Assembly: GCA_965248715.1 (NCBI GenBank)
Contig: CBDFKB010000007.1
Location: 186,001-250,000 of the forward strand
DNA length: 64,000 nt
Direction: 5' to 3'
DNA from: CBDFKB01 sp965248715
Lineage (GTDB): Bacteria > Pseudomonadota > Alphaproteobacteria > Rhizobiales > Rhizobiaceae
The notes under the pieces are model-generated. The model did not search any database. It was not told the DNA's origin and saw only the letters and a program-made list of their open reading frames with translations. The translations under genes were made by a program, and so were the position numbers. Every line of letters starts with the position of its first letter. Position 1 is the stretch's first letter. Positions 9,010-17,767 of this stretch are shown piece by piece.

Positions 9010-11577
9010 GTGACCAAAGACCAGCTAACCCTTTCGCGCAAGCCCCCGCCTGGAACCGAATTGCCGGAGCGGTTTCGGCAATGGTTTGACGATCAGGGCT
9101 GGCGACCCCGCCCGCATCAGATCGAACTGCTTCATCAAATACAAGCTGGCCGCTCAATGCTGCTGATCGCACCCACCGGCGCCGGCAAGACCTTGGCCGG
9201 GTTCTTGGCGAGCCTGGTCGATATTTCCGCCCGTAAACAAGCCCGCATTGGCCGGGCGCGGGCAGCGGCCAAAGGTATCCACACATTATACATTTCGCCA
9301 CTCAAGGCGTTGGCGGTGGATATCCGCCGCAATTTGCTCAGCCCGATCGAGGGCATGGGGTTGCCGGTCGAGGTCGAAACCCGCACCGGCGATACGCCGA
9401 CCCACCGGCGCCAGCGACAAAAACATGTGCCTCCCGATATTTTGCTCACCACCCCGGAGCAATTGGCACTGTTGCTGGCCAGTCGCGATGCCGCCCGCTT
9501 TTTTGCCGATCTGCAAACCGTAGTGTTTGACGAATTGCATTCGCTGGTGACCTCCAAGCGCGGCCATTTGCTGGCGCTCGGCCTGGCCCGGCTAAGAAGT
9601 TTCCGGCCTGATATCACCACCATCGGTCTGTCGGCCACCGTATCCGAGCCGGCCGAATTGTGCCGCTGGTTGGTCGGCCAGGGCGAAGCCGGCGAAATCC
9701 ACGAAGCCGGGCTGATCGAGGTCGCCGGTGGTGCCAGGCCCAACATTACTATCTTGGCATCTGACGAACGGGTGCCCTGGTCCGGCCATTCGGCACGCTA
9801 TGCGATTGGCGACATCTACCAGGCGATCGGCCGCCATCGCACCACTTTGTTGTTCGTCAACACCCGCAGCCAAGCGGAACTGTTGTTTCAGGAATTATGG
9901 CGCAACAATGAGGACGATCTGCCAATCGCGTTGCATCATGGTTCGCTCGATACCGGCCAGCGGCGCAAGGTTGAGGCGGCGATGGCGCAAAACCGGTTGC
10001 GCGCCGTGGTCGCCACCTCGACGCTTGATCTCGGCATCGACTGGGGCGACGTAGATTTGGTGATCCATGTTGGCGCGCCGAAGGGGGCAAGCCGGCTGGC
10101 ACAGCGCATCGGGCGATCCAACCACCGCATGGACGAGCCTTCGCGGGCAATTCTAGTGCCGGCCAACCGCTTCGAGGTGCTGGAGTGCCAGGCGGCACTC
10201 GACGCCAATTATCTCGGTTCCCAGGACACCCCGCCCTTGCGTGACGGAACGCTCGATGTGTTGGCCCAACATGTGCTCGGCACCGCCTGCGCCGCGCCAT
10301 TTGATGAAAATATACTGTATGCGGAAATCATCACTGCCGCACCCTATGCGACGCTTACCCGCGAAACCTTTGCCCGTGTTGTGCAGTTTGTCGCCACCGG
10401 CGGCTATGCGCTTGAGACCTATGAACGTTATGCCCGTATCCGCAAGACCGCCGACGGTACTTGGCGCATCGCCAATCCCAAGGTGGCGCAGCGCTACCGG
10501 CTAAATTGCGGCACCATTGTCGAAGCGCCGATGCTGCAAGTCAGGCTAACCCGGCGGGTTGGTGCTGGCGCCAATGTGCGCGGCGGGCCGGTGCTGGGCA
10601 AGGTCGAGGAAGGTTTCGTCGAAACCATGGTCGCCGGCGACACTTTCCTGTTTGCCGGCAAAGTATTGCGGTTTGAGGGCATTCGCGAGAACGTGGTGGT
10701 GGTCTCAAAAGCAAGCGATCTAGATGCCAAGATCCCGTATTACGCTGGCGGCAAATTTCCGCTTTCGACCCATTTGGCGGAACGGGTACGGGCCATGTTG
10801 GCCTCGCCGCAAAAACGCCGCCACCTGCCGGCCCAGGTCGCCGAATGGCTGTCGATTCAGGAAACCGCATCGATATTGCCAAAATCCGACCAATTGCTGG
10901 TCGAAACCTTCCCAAACGGTGCCCGCAGCTACATGGTTGCCTATCCGTTCGAAGGTAGGTTGGCGCACCAGACCCTTGGCATGCTACTGACCCGGCGCCT
11001 GGAACGGGCCGGGGCCCGCCCGCTGGGATTTGTCGCCACTGATTATGTATTGGCGATCTGGGGCCTGCTCGACATGGGACGATTGTTTGCGCAAGGCAAA
11101 CCGTCGCTCAGCCAATTGTTCGATGAAGACATGTTGGGCGATGATCTGGAAGTGTGGTTGGAGGAATCCTTTCTGTTGAAACGCACCTTTCGCCAGTGCG
11201 CGGTAATTGCAGGCTTAATCGAGCGCCGCCATCCGGGAGAAGAAAAGTCGGGGCGCCAGATGACCGTATCGTCCGATCTCATCTACGATGTGCTCCGCCA
11301 GCACGATCCGGAACACATTTTGATGCAGGCGACCCGTGATGACGCAGCGCAAGGGCTGCTTGATATCCGCAGGCTTGGCGACATGCTCTTACGCATCAAG
11401 GGTCGAATCGTGCATAAACGGCTCGATCAGATTTCGCCGTTGGCCGTGCCGGTGATGCTGGAAATCGGCAAGGAAGCGATTTCCGGTGACGCTCAGGAAG
11501 CGCTGCTGGCGGAAGCGGCTGAAGAATTGTCGTGCGAAATAAAGACTAAAGCTGAAGGCGGAGCGACTGAAAATTGA
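9010..11577 (+). CDS. Ligase-associated DNA damage response DEXH-box helicase (Lhr-like)
   Basis: An 855-residue superfamily-2 helicase. The Q-motif region and Walker A (LLIAPTGAGKTLAGF, about 51-65), DEXH box (VVFDELHSL), SAT motif (GLSATVSEP) and motif VI (AQRIGRSNHR) are all present, followed by the long C-terminal part typical of Lhr. The family travels with PdeM, an exonuclease and an ATP-dependent DNA ligase in a bacterial DNA-repair cluster. Only helicase and PdeM lie here, overlapping by 4 bp. Start is GTG at 9010. Confidence 0.92.
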   Translation: MTKDQLTLSRKPPPGTELPERFRQWFDDQGWRPRPHQIELLHQIQAGRSMLLIAPTGAGKTLAGFLASLVDISARKQARIGRARAAAKGIHTLYISPLKALAVDIRRNLLSPIEGMGLPVEVETRTGDTPTHRRQRQKHVPPDILLTTPEQLALLLASRDAARFFADLQTVVFDELHSLVTSKRGHLLALGLARLRSFRPDITTIGLSATVSEPAELCRWLVGQGEAGEIHEAGLIEVAGGARPNITILASDERVPWSGHSARYAIGDIYQAIGRHRTTLLFVNTRSQAELLFQELWRNNEDDLPIALHHGSLDTGQRRKVEAAMAQNRLRAVVATSTLDLGIDWGDVDLVIHVGAPKGASRLAQRIGRSNHRMDEPSRAILVPANRFEVLECQAALDANYLGSQDTPPLRDGTLDVLAQHVLGTACAAPFDENILYAEIITAAPYATLTRETFARVVQFVATGGYALETYERYARIRKTADGTWRIANPKVAQRYRLNCGTIVEAPMLQVRLTRRVGAGANVRGGPVLGKVEEGFVETMVAGDTFLFAGKVLRFEGIRENVVVVSKASDLDAKIPYYAGGKFPLSTHLAERVRAMLASPQKRRHLPAQVAEWLSIQETASILPKSDQLLVETFPNGARSYMVAYPFEGRLAHQTLGMLLTRRLERAGARPLGFVATDYVLAIWGLLDMGRLFAQGKPSLSQLFDEDMLGDDLEVWLEESFLLKRTFRQCAVIAGLIERRHPGEEKSGRQMTVSSDLIYDVLRQHDPEHILMQATRDDAAQGLLDIRRLGDMLLRIKGRIVHKRLDQISPLAVPVMLEIGKEAISGDAQEALLAEAAEELSCEIKTKAEGGATEN

Positions 11578-12341
11578 TCCATAGCACCGCAAGAAGGGAT
11601 TGGGGGGAAAGCATTTTGAACGGCGCTATTGCCGCTAGAACGCCAGCAAACCGTGACCCGCTGCCTAATGCCGAATTCGGCTTTGCCGGCGAGGAAATGG
11701 TGTGCGACGGATCGGGTGTTCTTTATTGGCCGGCGGAACAAACCTTACTGGTATCAGACCTGCACCTAGAAAAGGGTTCGTCGTTTGCCACCCGGCGCAT
11801 ATTCGTGCCGCCATACGATACTGGCGCCACCCTCGCAGCCCTAGGCGACCGTCTGACCCATTGGCAGCCGAAGCGGGTGATCTGTCTCGGCGACAGTTTT
11901 CACGATCCAGGGGCCAGCGAACGCCTGCCGGCGCCATATCGCGATATTTTGCAGGCGATGATGGCTGGCCGTGACTGGATGTGGATCGCCGGTAATCATG
12001 ACCCGGACGCGCCGGTCGATCTTTGCGGCACCAGTGCCACTATGTTGTGTATTGGCCGCTTGTATCTCACCCATGAGCCGACGCCAGGCGCCGTTGCCGG
12101 CGAGATCGCCGGTCATCTGCATCCAAAAGCGCGGATCAAACGGCGCGGCAAATCTATCCGCCGGCGCTGTGTGGCAAGCGATGGCAATCGGGTTATCATG
12201 CCGTCATTTGGCGCCTTCACCGGTGGTCTGAACGTGCGTGATGGGGCGTTCGACGGGCTGTTCGACAATAGCAAACTACACGTGTGGATGCTTGGCCGGC
12301 AGCAAATCTATCGTATCGGCGGCAATCAACTGAAGCTTTAA
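11574..12341 (+). CDS. pdeM: Ligase-associated DNA damage response endonuclease PdeM
   Basis: A 255-residue calcineurin-like metallophosphoesterase. The two-metal motifs are clear: SDLHLEKGS, CLGDSFHD, AGNHDPD, and AGHLHPKARI. In this family the product is a DNA endonuclease partner of the Lhr-like helicase. The frame overlaps the helicase stop (TTGA), with TTG at 11574 as start; a second TTG at 11616, behind a GGGGGAAAG ribosome site, would shorten it to 241 residues and fits the family length better. Translational coupling with the helicase is likely. Confidence 0.88.
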   Translation: MIHSTARRDWGESILNGAIAARTPANRDPLPNAEFGFAGEEMVCDGSGVLYWPAEQTLLVSDLHLEKGSSFATRRIFVPPYDTGATLAALGDRLTHWQPKRVICLGDSFHDPGASERLPAPYRDILQAMMAGRDWMWIAGNHDPDAPVDLCGTSATMLCIGRLYLTHEPTPGAVAGEIAGHLHPKARIKRRGKSIRRRCVASDGNRVIMPSFGAFTGGLNVRDGAFDGLFDNSKLHVWMLGRQQIYRIGGNQLKL

Positions 12342-12439
12342 GGGAAAAATTGCATCTGTTGGATCCCTGGTCAGTTGACAAAGCGGTATTTCCAACTCGT
12401 AAAGTAATCTCCCTTTTTGTTTCCGCCAAAGGTGCAACG

Positions 12440-12796
12440 ATGTTCAGAGCTTTCCTATTTCTTTCCGCCCTTGTCATAATTGCGCCGGCAAATGCCAGCG
12501 CCTCTGACGAACAACCGATGAATGGCGCGCAGATCACGGCTGCGTTGACCGATGTCTTCGTCGTCGGAGAAAAATTCAGCCAATCCTTTTCGGCCGATGG
12601 TAGTACGCTTTATGAAGAAGGTGGCAACCAGTCGCCTGGCACCTGGCGGGTAACCGGCGACCAATATTGCTCGCAATGGCCGCCGAGCGAAGCCTGGGAT
12701 TGTTACCACATGACAAGTTGGGTCGAAGCCGACAAGACCTACGTGGTGTGGATCGGGCCGGATGGCACTCGCTGGGTTGGTTATGTAAAACCGTAA
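12440..12796 (+). CDS. Small exported protein, function unknown
   Basis: A 118-residue protein. ATG at 12440 gives a clean signal peptide (MFRAFLFLSALVIIAPANASA), so the longer upstream frame is discarded. The mature part has a beta-rich pattern with GTWRVTGDQYC, a second cysteine in WDCYH, and an ending DGTRWVGYVKP. This resembles small lipocalin-like or DUF995-like periplasmic proteins of alphaproteobacteria, but I cannot assign a family. It stands alone between pdeM and a miniature repeat element. Confidence 0.6.
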   Translation: MFRAFLFLSALVIIAPANASASDEQPMNGAQITAALTDVFVVGEKFSQSFSADGSTLYEEGGNQSPGTWRVTGDQYCSQWPPSEAWDCYHMTSWVEADKTYVVWIGPDGTRWVGYVKP

Positions 12797-12813
12797 TATG
12801 TTGGTCCACCGTC

Positions 12814-13142
12814 TAGAGCCTTTCATGTTCAAATGGGGGCGTTTGAGCGCAGCTATTTGGTGTTCCGACAAGAAGCGTGATGCGCCGCGGTGTAATCACC
12901 GTAAGCATTGCGCGACGCGGTCGGGGCGCCAAAAAGCAAGTGGTAACGATTTGCAGATTACCGCGCATTTTTGCAGATTATACGCATTTTCAATGAGTTC
13001 TTCATAATTCTGCTTGGACGTCTTTTCCGCCTCAACTTCGTCAAGTTCCTCACCCGATATTCACATCGTGCTGTGGTTTTTCCTCGTTGAAACGAAAAAT
13101 CCTGCCCATCAAATCGCCTCCATTTAAATATGAAAGGCTCTA
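12814..13142. repeat. MITE-like element of about 330 bp with long terminal inverted repeats
   Basis: The ends are imperfect inverted repeats about 33 bp long: left end CTAGAGCCTTTCATGTTCAA, right end (reverse complement) TTAGAGCCTTTCATATTTAA, with about 28 of 33 positions matching. Both ends are flanked by TA, which fits a TA target duplication. The interior (about 270 bp) holds no convincing gene. The right end supplies the TAG stop codon of the adjacent nitronate monooxygenase gene on the minus strand. It fills the entire intergenic gap. Confidence 0.75.
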
Positions 13143-14099
13143 AGCGACGATAGCGTCACGCGCGGCGTGATATTCACGCTTTAGCCGCTCGACCAGTTCG
13201 GCTGCCGGGACCACCTCCTTGATCGCGCCGATCCCCTGGCCGCAGCCCCAGATATTCTTCCAGGCCTTGGACTTAGCGTCACCAGAGCCGAAACTCATCT
13301 TCGATGGGTCGCTGGAAATCAGATTGTCCGGGTCCATGCCGGCTTCGATAATCGGCTGTTTGAGATAATTGCCGTGAATGCCGGTGAACAAATTGGTATA
13401 GACGATGTCCTCGGCGCCATATTTGGCGATCGCGTCCTTGTAGCGTTGATCGGCGCGCGCTTCGTCGGTGGCGATGAAGGCCGATCCGATGTAGGCAAGA
13501 TCGGCCCCAGCAACCTGGGCCGCCAGCACCGCTTTTCCGGTGGCGATTGCGCCGGAAAGCAGCAATGGGCCGTTGAACCATTCGCGGATTTCTTGCAGCA
13601 GCGCAAATGGCGACTGCAAGCCGGCGTGGCCACCGGCGCCGGTTGCTACCGCAATCAGCCCGTCGGCGCCCTTTTCGATCGCCTTGTGGGCAAACGTGTT
13701 GTGGATGATGTCGTGCAGTACGATGCCGCCATAGCTGTGCACTGCCTCGTTTACTTCCGGGCGGGCGCCGAGTGAGGTAATCACGATCGGCACCTTATAT
13801 TTCACGCATAATTGTAGATCGTGTTCGAGCCGGTCATTGGAGCGGTGCACGATTTGGTTGACGGCAAACGGCGCCACCTTTTGGTCTGGATTTGCTTCCT
13901 TGTGGGCTGCCAATTGCTCGGTGATTTCGGCCAGCCATTCGTCGAGTTGTTCGACCGGTCTGGCATTGAGTGCGGGAAACGCACCGACAATCCCCGCTTT
14001 GCATTGCGCCAACACCAGATCCGGATTGGAAATGATGAACAAGGGCGCACCGACAATCGGCACCGACAGACAATCCGACAAACAATTTGGCAATGACAC
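13140..14099 (-). CDS. Nitronate monooxygenase / 2-nitropropane dioxygenase family
   Basis: A 319-residue FMN-dependent TIM-barrel enzyme. Recognisable are VPIVGAPLFIISNPDLV at the N-terminus, VITSLGARPEV, the glycine-rich ATGAGGHAGLQSPFALL with the FMN-binding and catalytic histidine region, and LLSGAIATGKAVLAAQVAGADLAYIGSAFIAT. The family oxidises nitronates; many members are annotated only by homology and may be enoyl-reductase-like. The stop codon TAG is formed by the end of the neighbouring miniature element. Start ATG at 14099. Confidence 0.88.
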   Translation of the reverse strand: MSLPNCLSDCLSVPIVGAPLFIISNPDLVLAQCKAGIVGAFPALNARPVEQLDEWLAEITEQLAAHKEANPDQKVAPFAVNQIVHRSNDRLEHDLQLCVKYKVPIVITSLGARPEVNEAVHSYGGIVLHDIIHNTFAHKAIEKGADGLIAVATGAGGHAGLQSPFALLQEIREWFNGPLLLSGAIATGKAVLAAQVAGADLAYIGSAFIATDEARADQRYKDAIAKYGAEDIVYTNLFTGIHGNYLKQPIIEAGMDPDNLISSDPSKMSFGSGDAKSKAWKNIWGCGQGIGAIKEVVPAAELVERLKREYHAARDAIVA

Positions 14100-14224
14100 G
14101 AAGCGATCCTTTCACGCACGTTTTGGCTGCAAACAACGCGCTCTAGCATGCAGATAAAAAAGACGATAGTACCAAGTGCGAGTAGCTATAACTGAATAGG
14201 CAATCGCAAACCCAGGGCGGTAAA

Positions 14225-15442
14225 TTGGCCGATTTCGAGACCTTTATCAGGAAAGCGCTAGTAAGCCAGAACGATCACGACCCGGCGGTGCGTGCACGGG
14301 TCTATAAATCGTCCTATACAGCGCTGGAAAAGATGCTGTCGGCTGATACGGCGACGACGGAGAACCAGGTGCGAATAGCCCATCGTCGACTGCGTGACGC
14401 GATCGGGCGCATTGAAGTCGATTATATGCCGGCGCCGCCCAATTTGCCGAGCGGCGGTGCAGGCGCGACTGCTGCCCCTGACCAAACCTTCACCGAACCG
14501 GCATTCCCGCCGCCACAACCAGCACCGGCACCAGCGCCGATCGACAATACCGGTACGGTTCAGCCTCCGACGCCGCGTTTGGACAATATTGACGCCGCCC
14601 TGGTAGCTCCGTCGCCGCATACCCATCAAAATCCTCCCGACATAGCGGTAGCGCCGCCGCACCAGGAACCGTCCTGGGCGGACCCGCTTGAGCAAAACCA
14701 ACCATCGTATGAAGATCAGGCCGATGCCGACGAATATGCCTATCAAAATCCGACCGAATTTGCTGCCGAACGCTCGGAGCCATTTTATTCGGAAAGCCTA
14801 AGAGCCGGCAATCGGCGCAATTTTACCCGCATGATGGCAATTACTTTGGCAGTAGTGCTACTGGCATTGTTGGCGATCCTCGCCTACAGCGCTTTTCTCG
14901 CCAGCGGCAATAACAAAGCCAATGGCGGGTCCCAATCTGACGCCGGCAATGAGCGCAGCTTTATCACCCTGCTCAGCGCCGACGAGGCCAGCGCCCTGGT
15001 GACCGAGGGTCGTGGCACGGCGGAAATCGTGACCGGCGCCGAAGACAACGCCATTCGTATTATGTCGACCCGGTCCGCCAACCGGATCGGACAACCGGCC
15101 GATCCGATTTTGCTGCGCCTGCAGCCTGGCGTACTCGATCAGGTCGAGGGTAAGGAAGTGACCGTGGAAATGCGTGCGAAATCGGGAACCGCAACCCCAA
15201 ACGCGTTTTCGGTGCGCTGCCAGTTTTCGATGCCGGAAGAATGCGGCCGCAAGAGATTTCGGGTCGGCATCCAACCCGAGGCGATTGTGTTTTCGATCGC
15301 CATGCCCGAGGGCATCGGTCGCACCGATCCGGCATTTTTGGCGATCAATACCGACCTGACATCGCAATCCGACATTACCGGGCGCGGCGCGGCTCTCGAC
15401 ATTTATTATGTACGCATGTCGACCCGCGACAATGGTGGCTGA
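14225..15442 (+). CDS. Single-pass membrane protein with Pro-rich linker, function unknown
   Basis: A 405-residue protein starting at TTG 14225 (MADFETFIRKAL); no ATG is available nearby. Residues 1-65 form a charged helical domain, about 70-195 a Pro/Ala/Gln-rich low-complexity linker, about 200-222 a transmembrane helix (MMAITLAVVLLALLAILAYS), and about 240-405 a periplasmic beta-rich domain. The cytosolic-linker-helix-periplasm arrangement resembles envelope-spanning regulatory or assembly proteins, but no named family is recognised. Monocistronic. Confidence 0.7.
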   Translation: MADFETFIRKALVSQNDHDPAVRARVYKSSYTALEKMLSADTATTENQVRIAHRRLRDAIGRIEVDYMPAPPNLPSGGAGATAAPDQTFTEPAFPPPQPAPAPAPIDNTGTVQPPTPRLDNIDAALVAPSPHTHQNPPDIAVAPPHQEPSWADPLEQNQPSYEDQADADEYAYQNPTEFAAERSEPFYSESLRAGNRRNFTRMMAITLAVVLLALLAILAYSAFLASGNNKANGGSQSDAGNERSFITLLSADEASALVTEGRGTAEIVTGAEDNAIRIMSTRSANRIGQPADPILLRLQPGVLDQVEGKEVTVEMRAKSGTATPNAFSVRCQFSMPEECGRKRFRVGIQPEAIVFSIAMPEGIGRTDPAFLAINTDLTSQSDITGRGAALDIYYVRMSTRDNGG

Positions 15443-15463
15443 TCGCCACTACCGACAAAAAAA

Positions 15464-16351
15464 TCAAGCCCCCTTGGCGTTCAAAAACTCTGGCCCCTGG
15501 CCGATGACCAGCGGATCCAGTTCACCAATTTCCGTGTCATTGCGACCATCATAGTCAAGTGACAGCAGTACTTTGCGGATGATGTTGATCCGCGCCCGCC
15601 GCTTGTCATTCGAGCGCACAACGTTCCACGGTGCCTTTTGGGTATGGGTCGCGGCCAGCATACGATCACGGGCCTGGCTGTAGTCATCCCATTTTGCCAG
15701 CGCGGCCAAATCGATTGGCGACAATTTCCAGTTTTTGAGCGGATCGTGACGGCGCTGGTGAAACCGCTTGAGTTGCATCTCCTGACCCACATTGATCCAG
15801 AATTTAAAGAACCGATAGCCTTCATCGACTACCATTTGTTCGAATGCCGGTGCATCGGCGAGAAATTTCTCGTGCTGTTGCTGCGTGCAAAATCCCATCA
15901 CCGGTTCAACCCCGGCCCGGTTGTACCAAGAGCGGTCGAACAAGATCATTTCACCTTCGGTCGGGAAATGGTCGATATAGCGTTGGAAATACCATTGCCC
16001 CTGCTCGACTTCGTTCGGCTTCGACAGGGCGATGGTCCGGGTGTGCCGAGGATTGAGATTGCGCCGCAGCGCGTCAATGGCGCCGCCCTTGCCGGCAGCA
16101 TCGCGGCCCTCGAACACAATAATGATGCGCTCGCCGGTTTGCCGCATCCAATGCTGCAATTTCACCAACTCCTTTTGCAACGGATATAATTGTTTCTCAT
16201 AATGACGCCGCTTTAGCCGGCGGTCATGGGGATAGTCGCCACTGGCAAATGCCACATCGGCAACCCATTCCGGTAGTTCGGGCACGTCGAGATCGAACTG
16301 GTATTGGGTGCCATCGATCTTAATTTTCACCGGGTTGCTCTCAAGTGCCAT
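15464..16351 (-). CDS. ppk2: Polyphosphate kinase 2
   Basis: A 295-residue PPK2-family enzyme that transfers phosphate between polyphosphate and nucleotides. Visible motifs: Walker A FEGRDAAGKGGAIDALRR (about 99-116), Walker B-like ILFDRSWYNRAGVEPVMGF (about 155-173), and the lid region with HQRRHDPLKNWKLSPID. Single PPK2 domain, one-domain class. It lies divergently next to the pst-pho cluster, which links phosphate uptake and polyphosphate turnover by position. Start ATG at 16351. Confidence 0.93.
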   Translation of the reverse strand: MALESNPVKIKIDGTQYQFDLDVPELPEWVADVAFASGDYPHDRRLKRRHYEKQLYPLQKELVKLQHWMRQTGERIIIVFEGRDAAGKGGAIDALRRNLNPRHTRTIALSKPNEVEQGQWYFQRYIDHFPTEGEMILFDRSWYNRAGVEPVMGFCTQQQHEKFLADAPAFEQMVVDEGYRFFKFWINVGQEMQLKRFHQRRHDPLKNWKLSPIDLAALAKWDDYSQARDRMLAATHTQKAPWNVVRSNDKRRARINIIRKVLLSLDYDGRNDTEIGELDPLVIGQGPEFLNAKGA

Positions 16352-16559
16352 GGGGCAATTCCTAAAAGTGGATCCAAGCGAAAGTATTTAATGTGAATTT
16401 TGATGAATGGGAACCGCCAGCGCGGCAATGCTCCTGACCGGGTTGCGCGGTTGCTAGTTGCGGGGCCGGTTAGTGGGCCAGTTTCGGGACCGGTTTCTAG
16501 CTCAGCGAGGATCGGTGATAACGACTGCGCACCGGTGGTTAGGCAGAAAATTTCCTACA

Positions 16560-16630
16560 AGAATACGCGACAAACAAACAGATAGCGCGACGAAGCTATT
16601 CCAACCCTTCGTGACAAGCGTTAAAGCGTG
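16560..16630. repeat. Partial copy of the 103-bp repeat family
   Basis: The run from AGAATACGCGACAAACAAAC through GAAGCTATTCCAACCCTTCGTGACAAGCG matches the inner part of the 103-bp units at 2.8 kb in reverse orientation. It ends only a few bases before the upstream in-frame start of pstS, so it lies in the pstS leader. The rest of the 16352-16560 gap holds no gene I can support. Confidence 0.8.
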
Positions 16631-16670
16631 TCAGGCCTAAATGCCCTATTCGAGCAAACCGAGTGTTTTC

Positions 16671-17705
16671 ATGAAAATCGCCAAGCTTAGCGCCGTTGCG
16701 TTCGCTGCCTTCATCGCCATCGGTGCCGCAAAGGCACAGGCCCGCGACCAGATCCAGATTGTTGGTTCCTCCACTGTGTTCCCATTTTCCGCCACTGTTG
16801 CTGAGATCTTCGGGCAAGTCACCAAGTTCAAAACTCCGGTTGTTGAATCGACCGGGTCCGGCGGTGGTATGAAACTATTTTGTGCCGGGATCGGTGAGAC
16901 TACACCCGACATCACCAATTCATCACGCCGGATCAAGAAAAGGGAATTCAATAAGTGCCGCGAAAATGGCGTTACACCGGTGGAAGTCAAAATCGGCTTC
17001 GATGGGATAGTGGTCGCCAATTCCACCTTGAGCTCGAAATTGAATATTTCCCGCAAGCAATTGTTTGCCGCACTTGCCAAGGAAATTCCGGCCGCCGACG
17101 GCTCGATGATTGCCAATCCCCACATCAAATGGTCGGACATCAATCCGTTGCTACCGGATGTAAAAATCGAGGTTCTTGGCCCGCCGCCGACCTCTGGTAC
17201 CCGTGATGCGTTTGTCGAATTGGCGATGGAAAGCGGCGCCAAGCAATATGACGCCTTGGCCGCGCTTCGCGAGCAAGACAATAAGGCATTCAAGAATATC
17301 GCCCATGCGATGCGTGAGGATGGTGCCTTCATTGATGCGGGAGAAAACGACAATCTAATCGTGCAAAAGCTGCAATCCAACCCGAACGCATTCGGAATTT
17401 TCGGTTTCTCGTTCCTTGACCAAAACGCCGACAAGGTTCATGGCGCGATCATAGACGAGGTCGAGCCGACCTTCGAATTGATTGCCGCCGGCGAATATCC
17501 GGTAGCCCGCTCGCTGTATTCCTACATCAAGAAAGAGCATGTGGGCGTGATCCCAGGCATGGAGGAATTTGCTGCCGAATTCACCAAGGAAAACACCTGG
17601 GGCAATGACGGCTATCTGGCGGATAAGGGTCTTATTCCGCTGCCAGCGGCCGAACGCTCCGCGATCGCTGTATCGACGAAAAATATGATCCCGATGGCGA
17701 TGTAG
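16671..17705 (+). CDS. pstS: Phosphate ABC transporter substrate-binding protein
   Basis: A 344-residue periplasmic phosphate-binding protein. ATG 16671 is preferred to ATG 16641 because it begins a typical signal peptide (MKIAKLSAVAFAAFIAIGAAKAQA). The mature start, DQIQIVGSSTVFPF, carries the phosphate-binding GSST loop, with ESTGSGGGMKLFC next and PPTSGTRDAFVELAM for the second lobe. First gene of a pstSCAB-phoU-phoB cluster. No phoR gene and no convincing Pho box are seen upstream; a 103-bp-family repeat occupies the leader. Confidence 0.93.
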   Translation: MKIAKLSAVAFAAFIAIGAAKAQARDQIQIVGSSTVFPFSATVAEIFGQVTKFKTPVVESTGSGGGMKLFCAGIGETTPDITNSSRRIKKREFNKCRENGVTPVEVKIGFDGIVVANSTLSSKLNISRKQLFAALAKEIPAADGSMIANPHIKWSDINPLLPDVKIEVLGPPPTSGTRDAFVELAMESGAKQYDALAALREQDNKAFKNIAHAMREDGAFIDAGENDNLIVQKLQSNPNAFGIFGFSFLDQNADKVHGAIIDEVEPTFELIAAGEYPVARSLYSYIKKEHVGVIPGMEEFAAEFTKENTWGNDGYLADKGLIPLPAAERSAIAVSTKNMIPMAM

Positions 17706-17767
17706 CAGCGACCAATTACGACGGTTCTAGGGCCTGTGGTATCAATATCCACAATCGAAAGCGTGCC

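Noticed and set aside
16352..16640. Pho box upstream of pstS
   Set aside because: A TGACA...TGTCA-like pair is visible, but it falls inside the 103-bp family repeat and does not show the spaced direct repeats of a Pho box.
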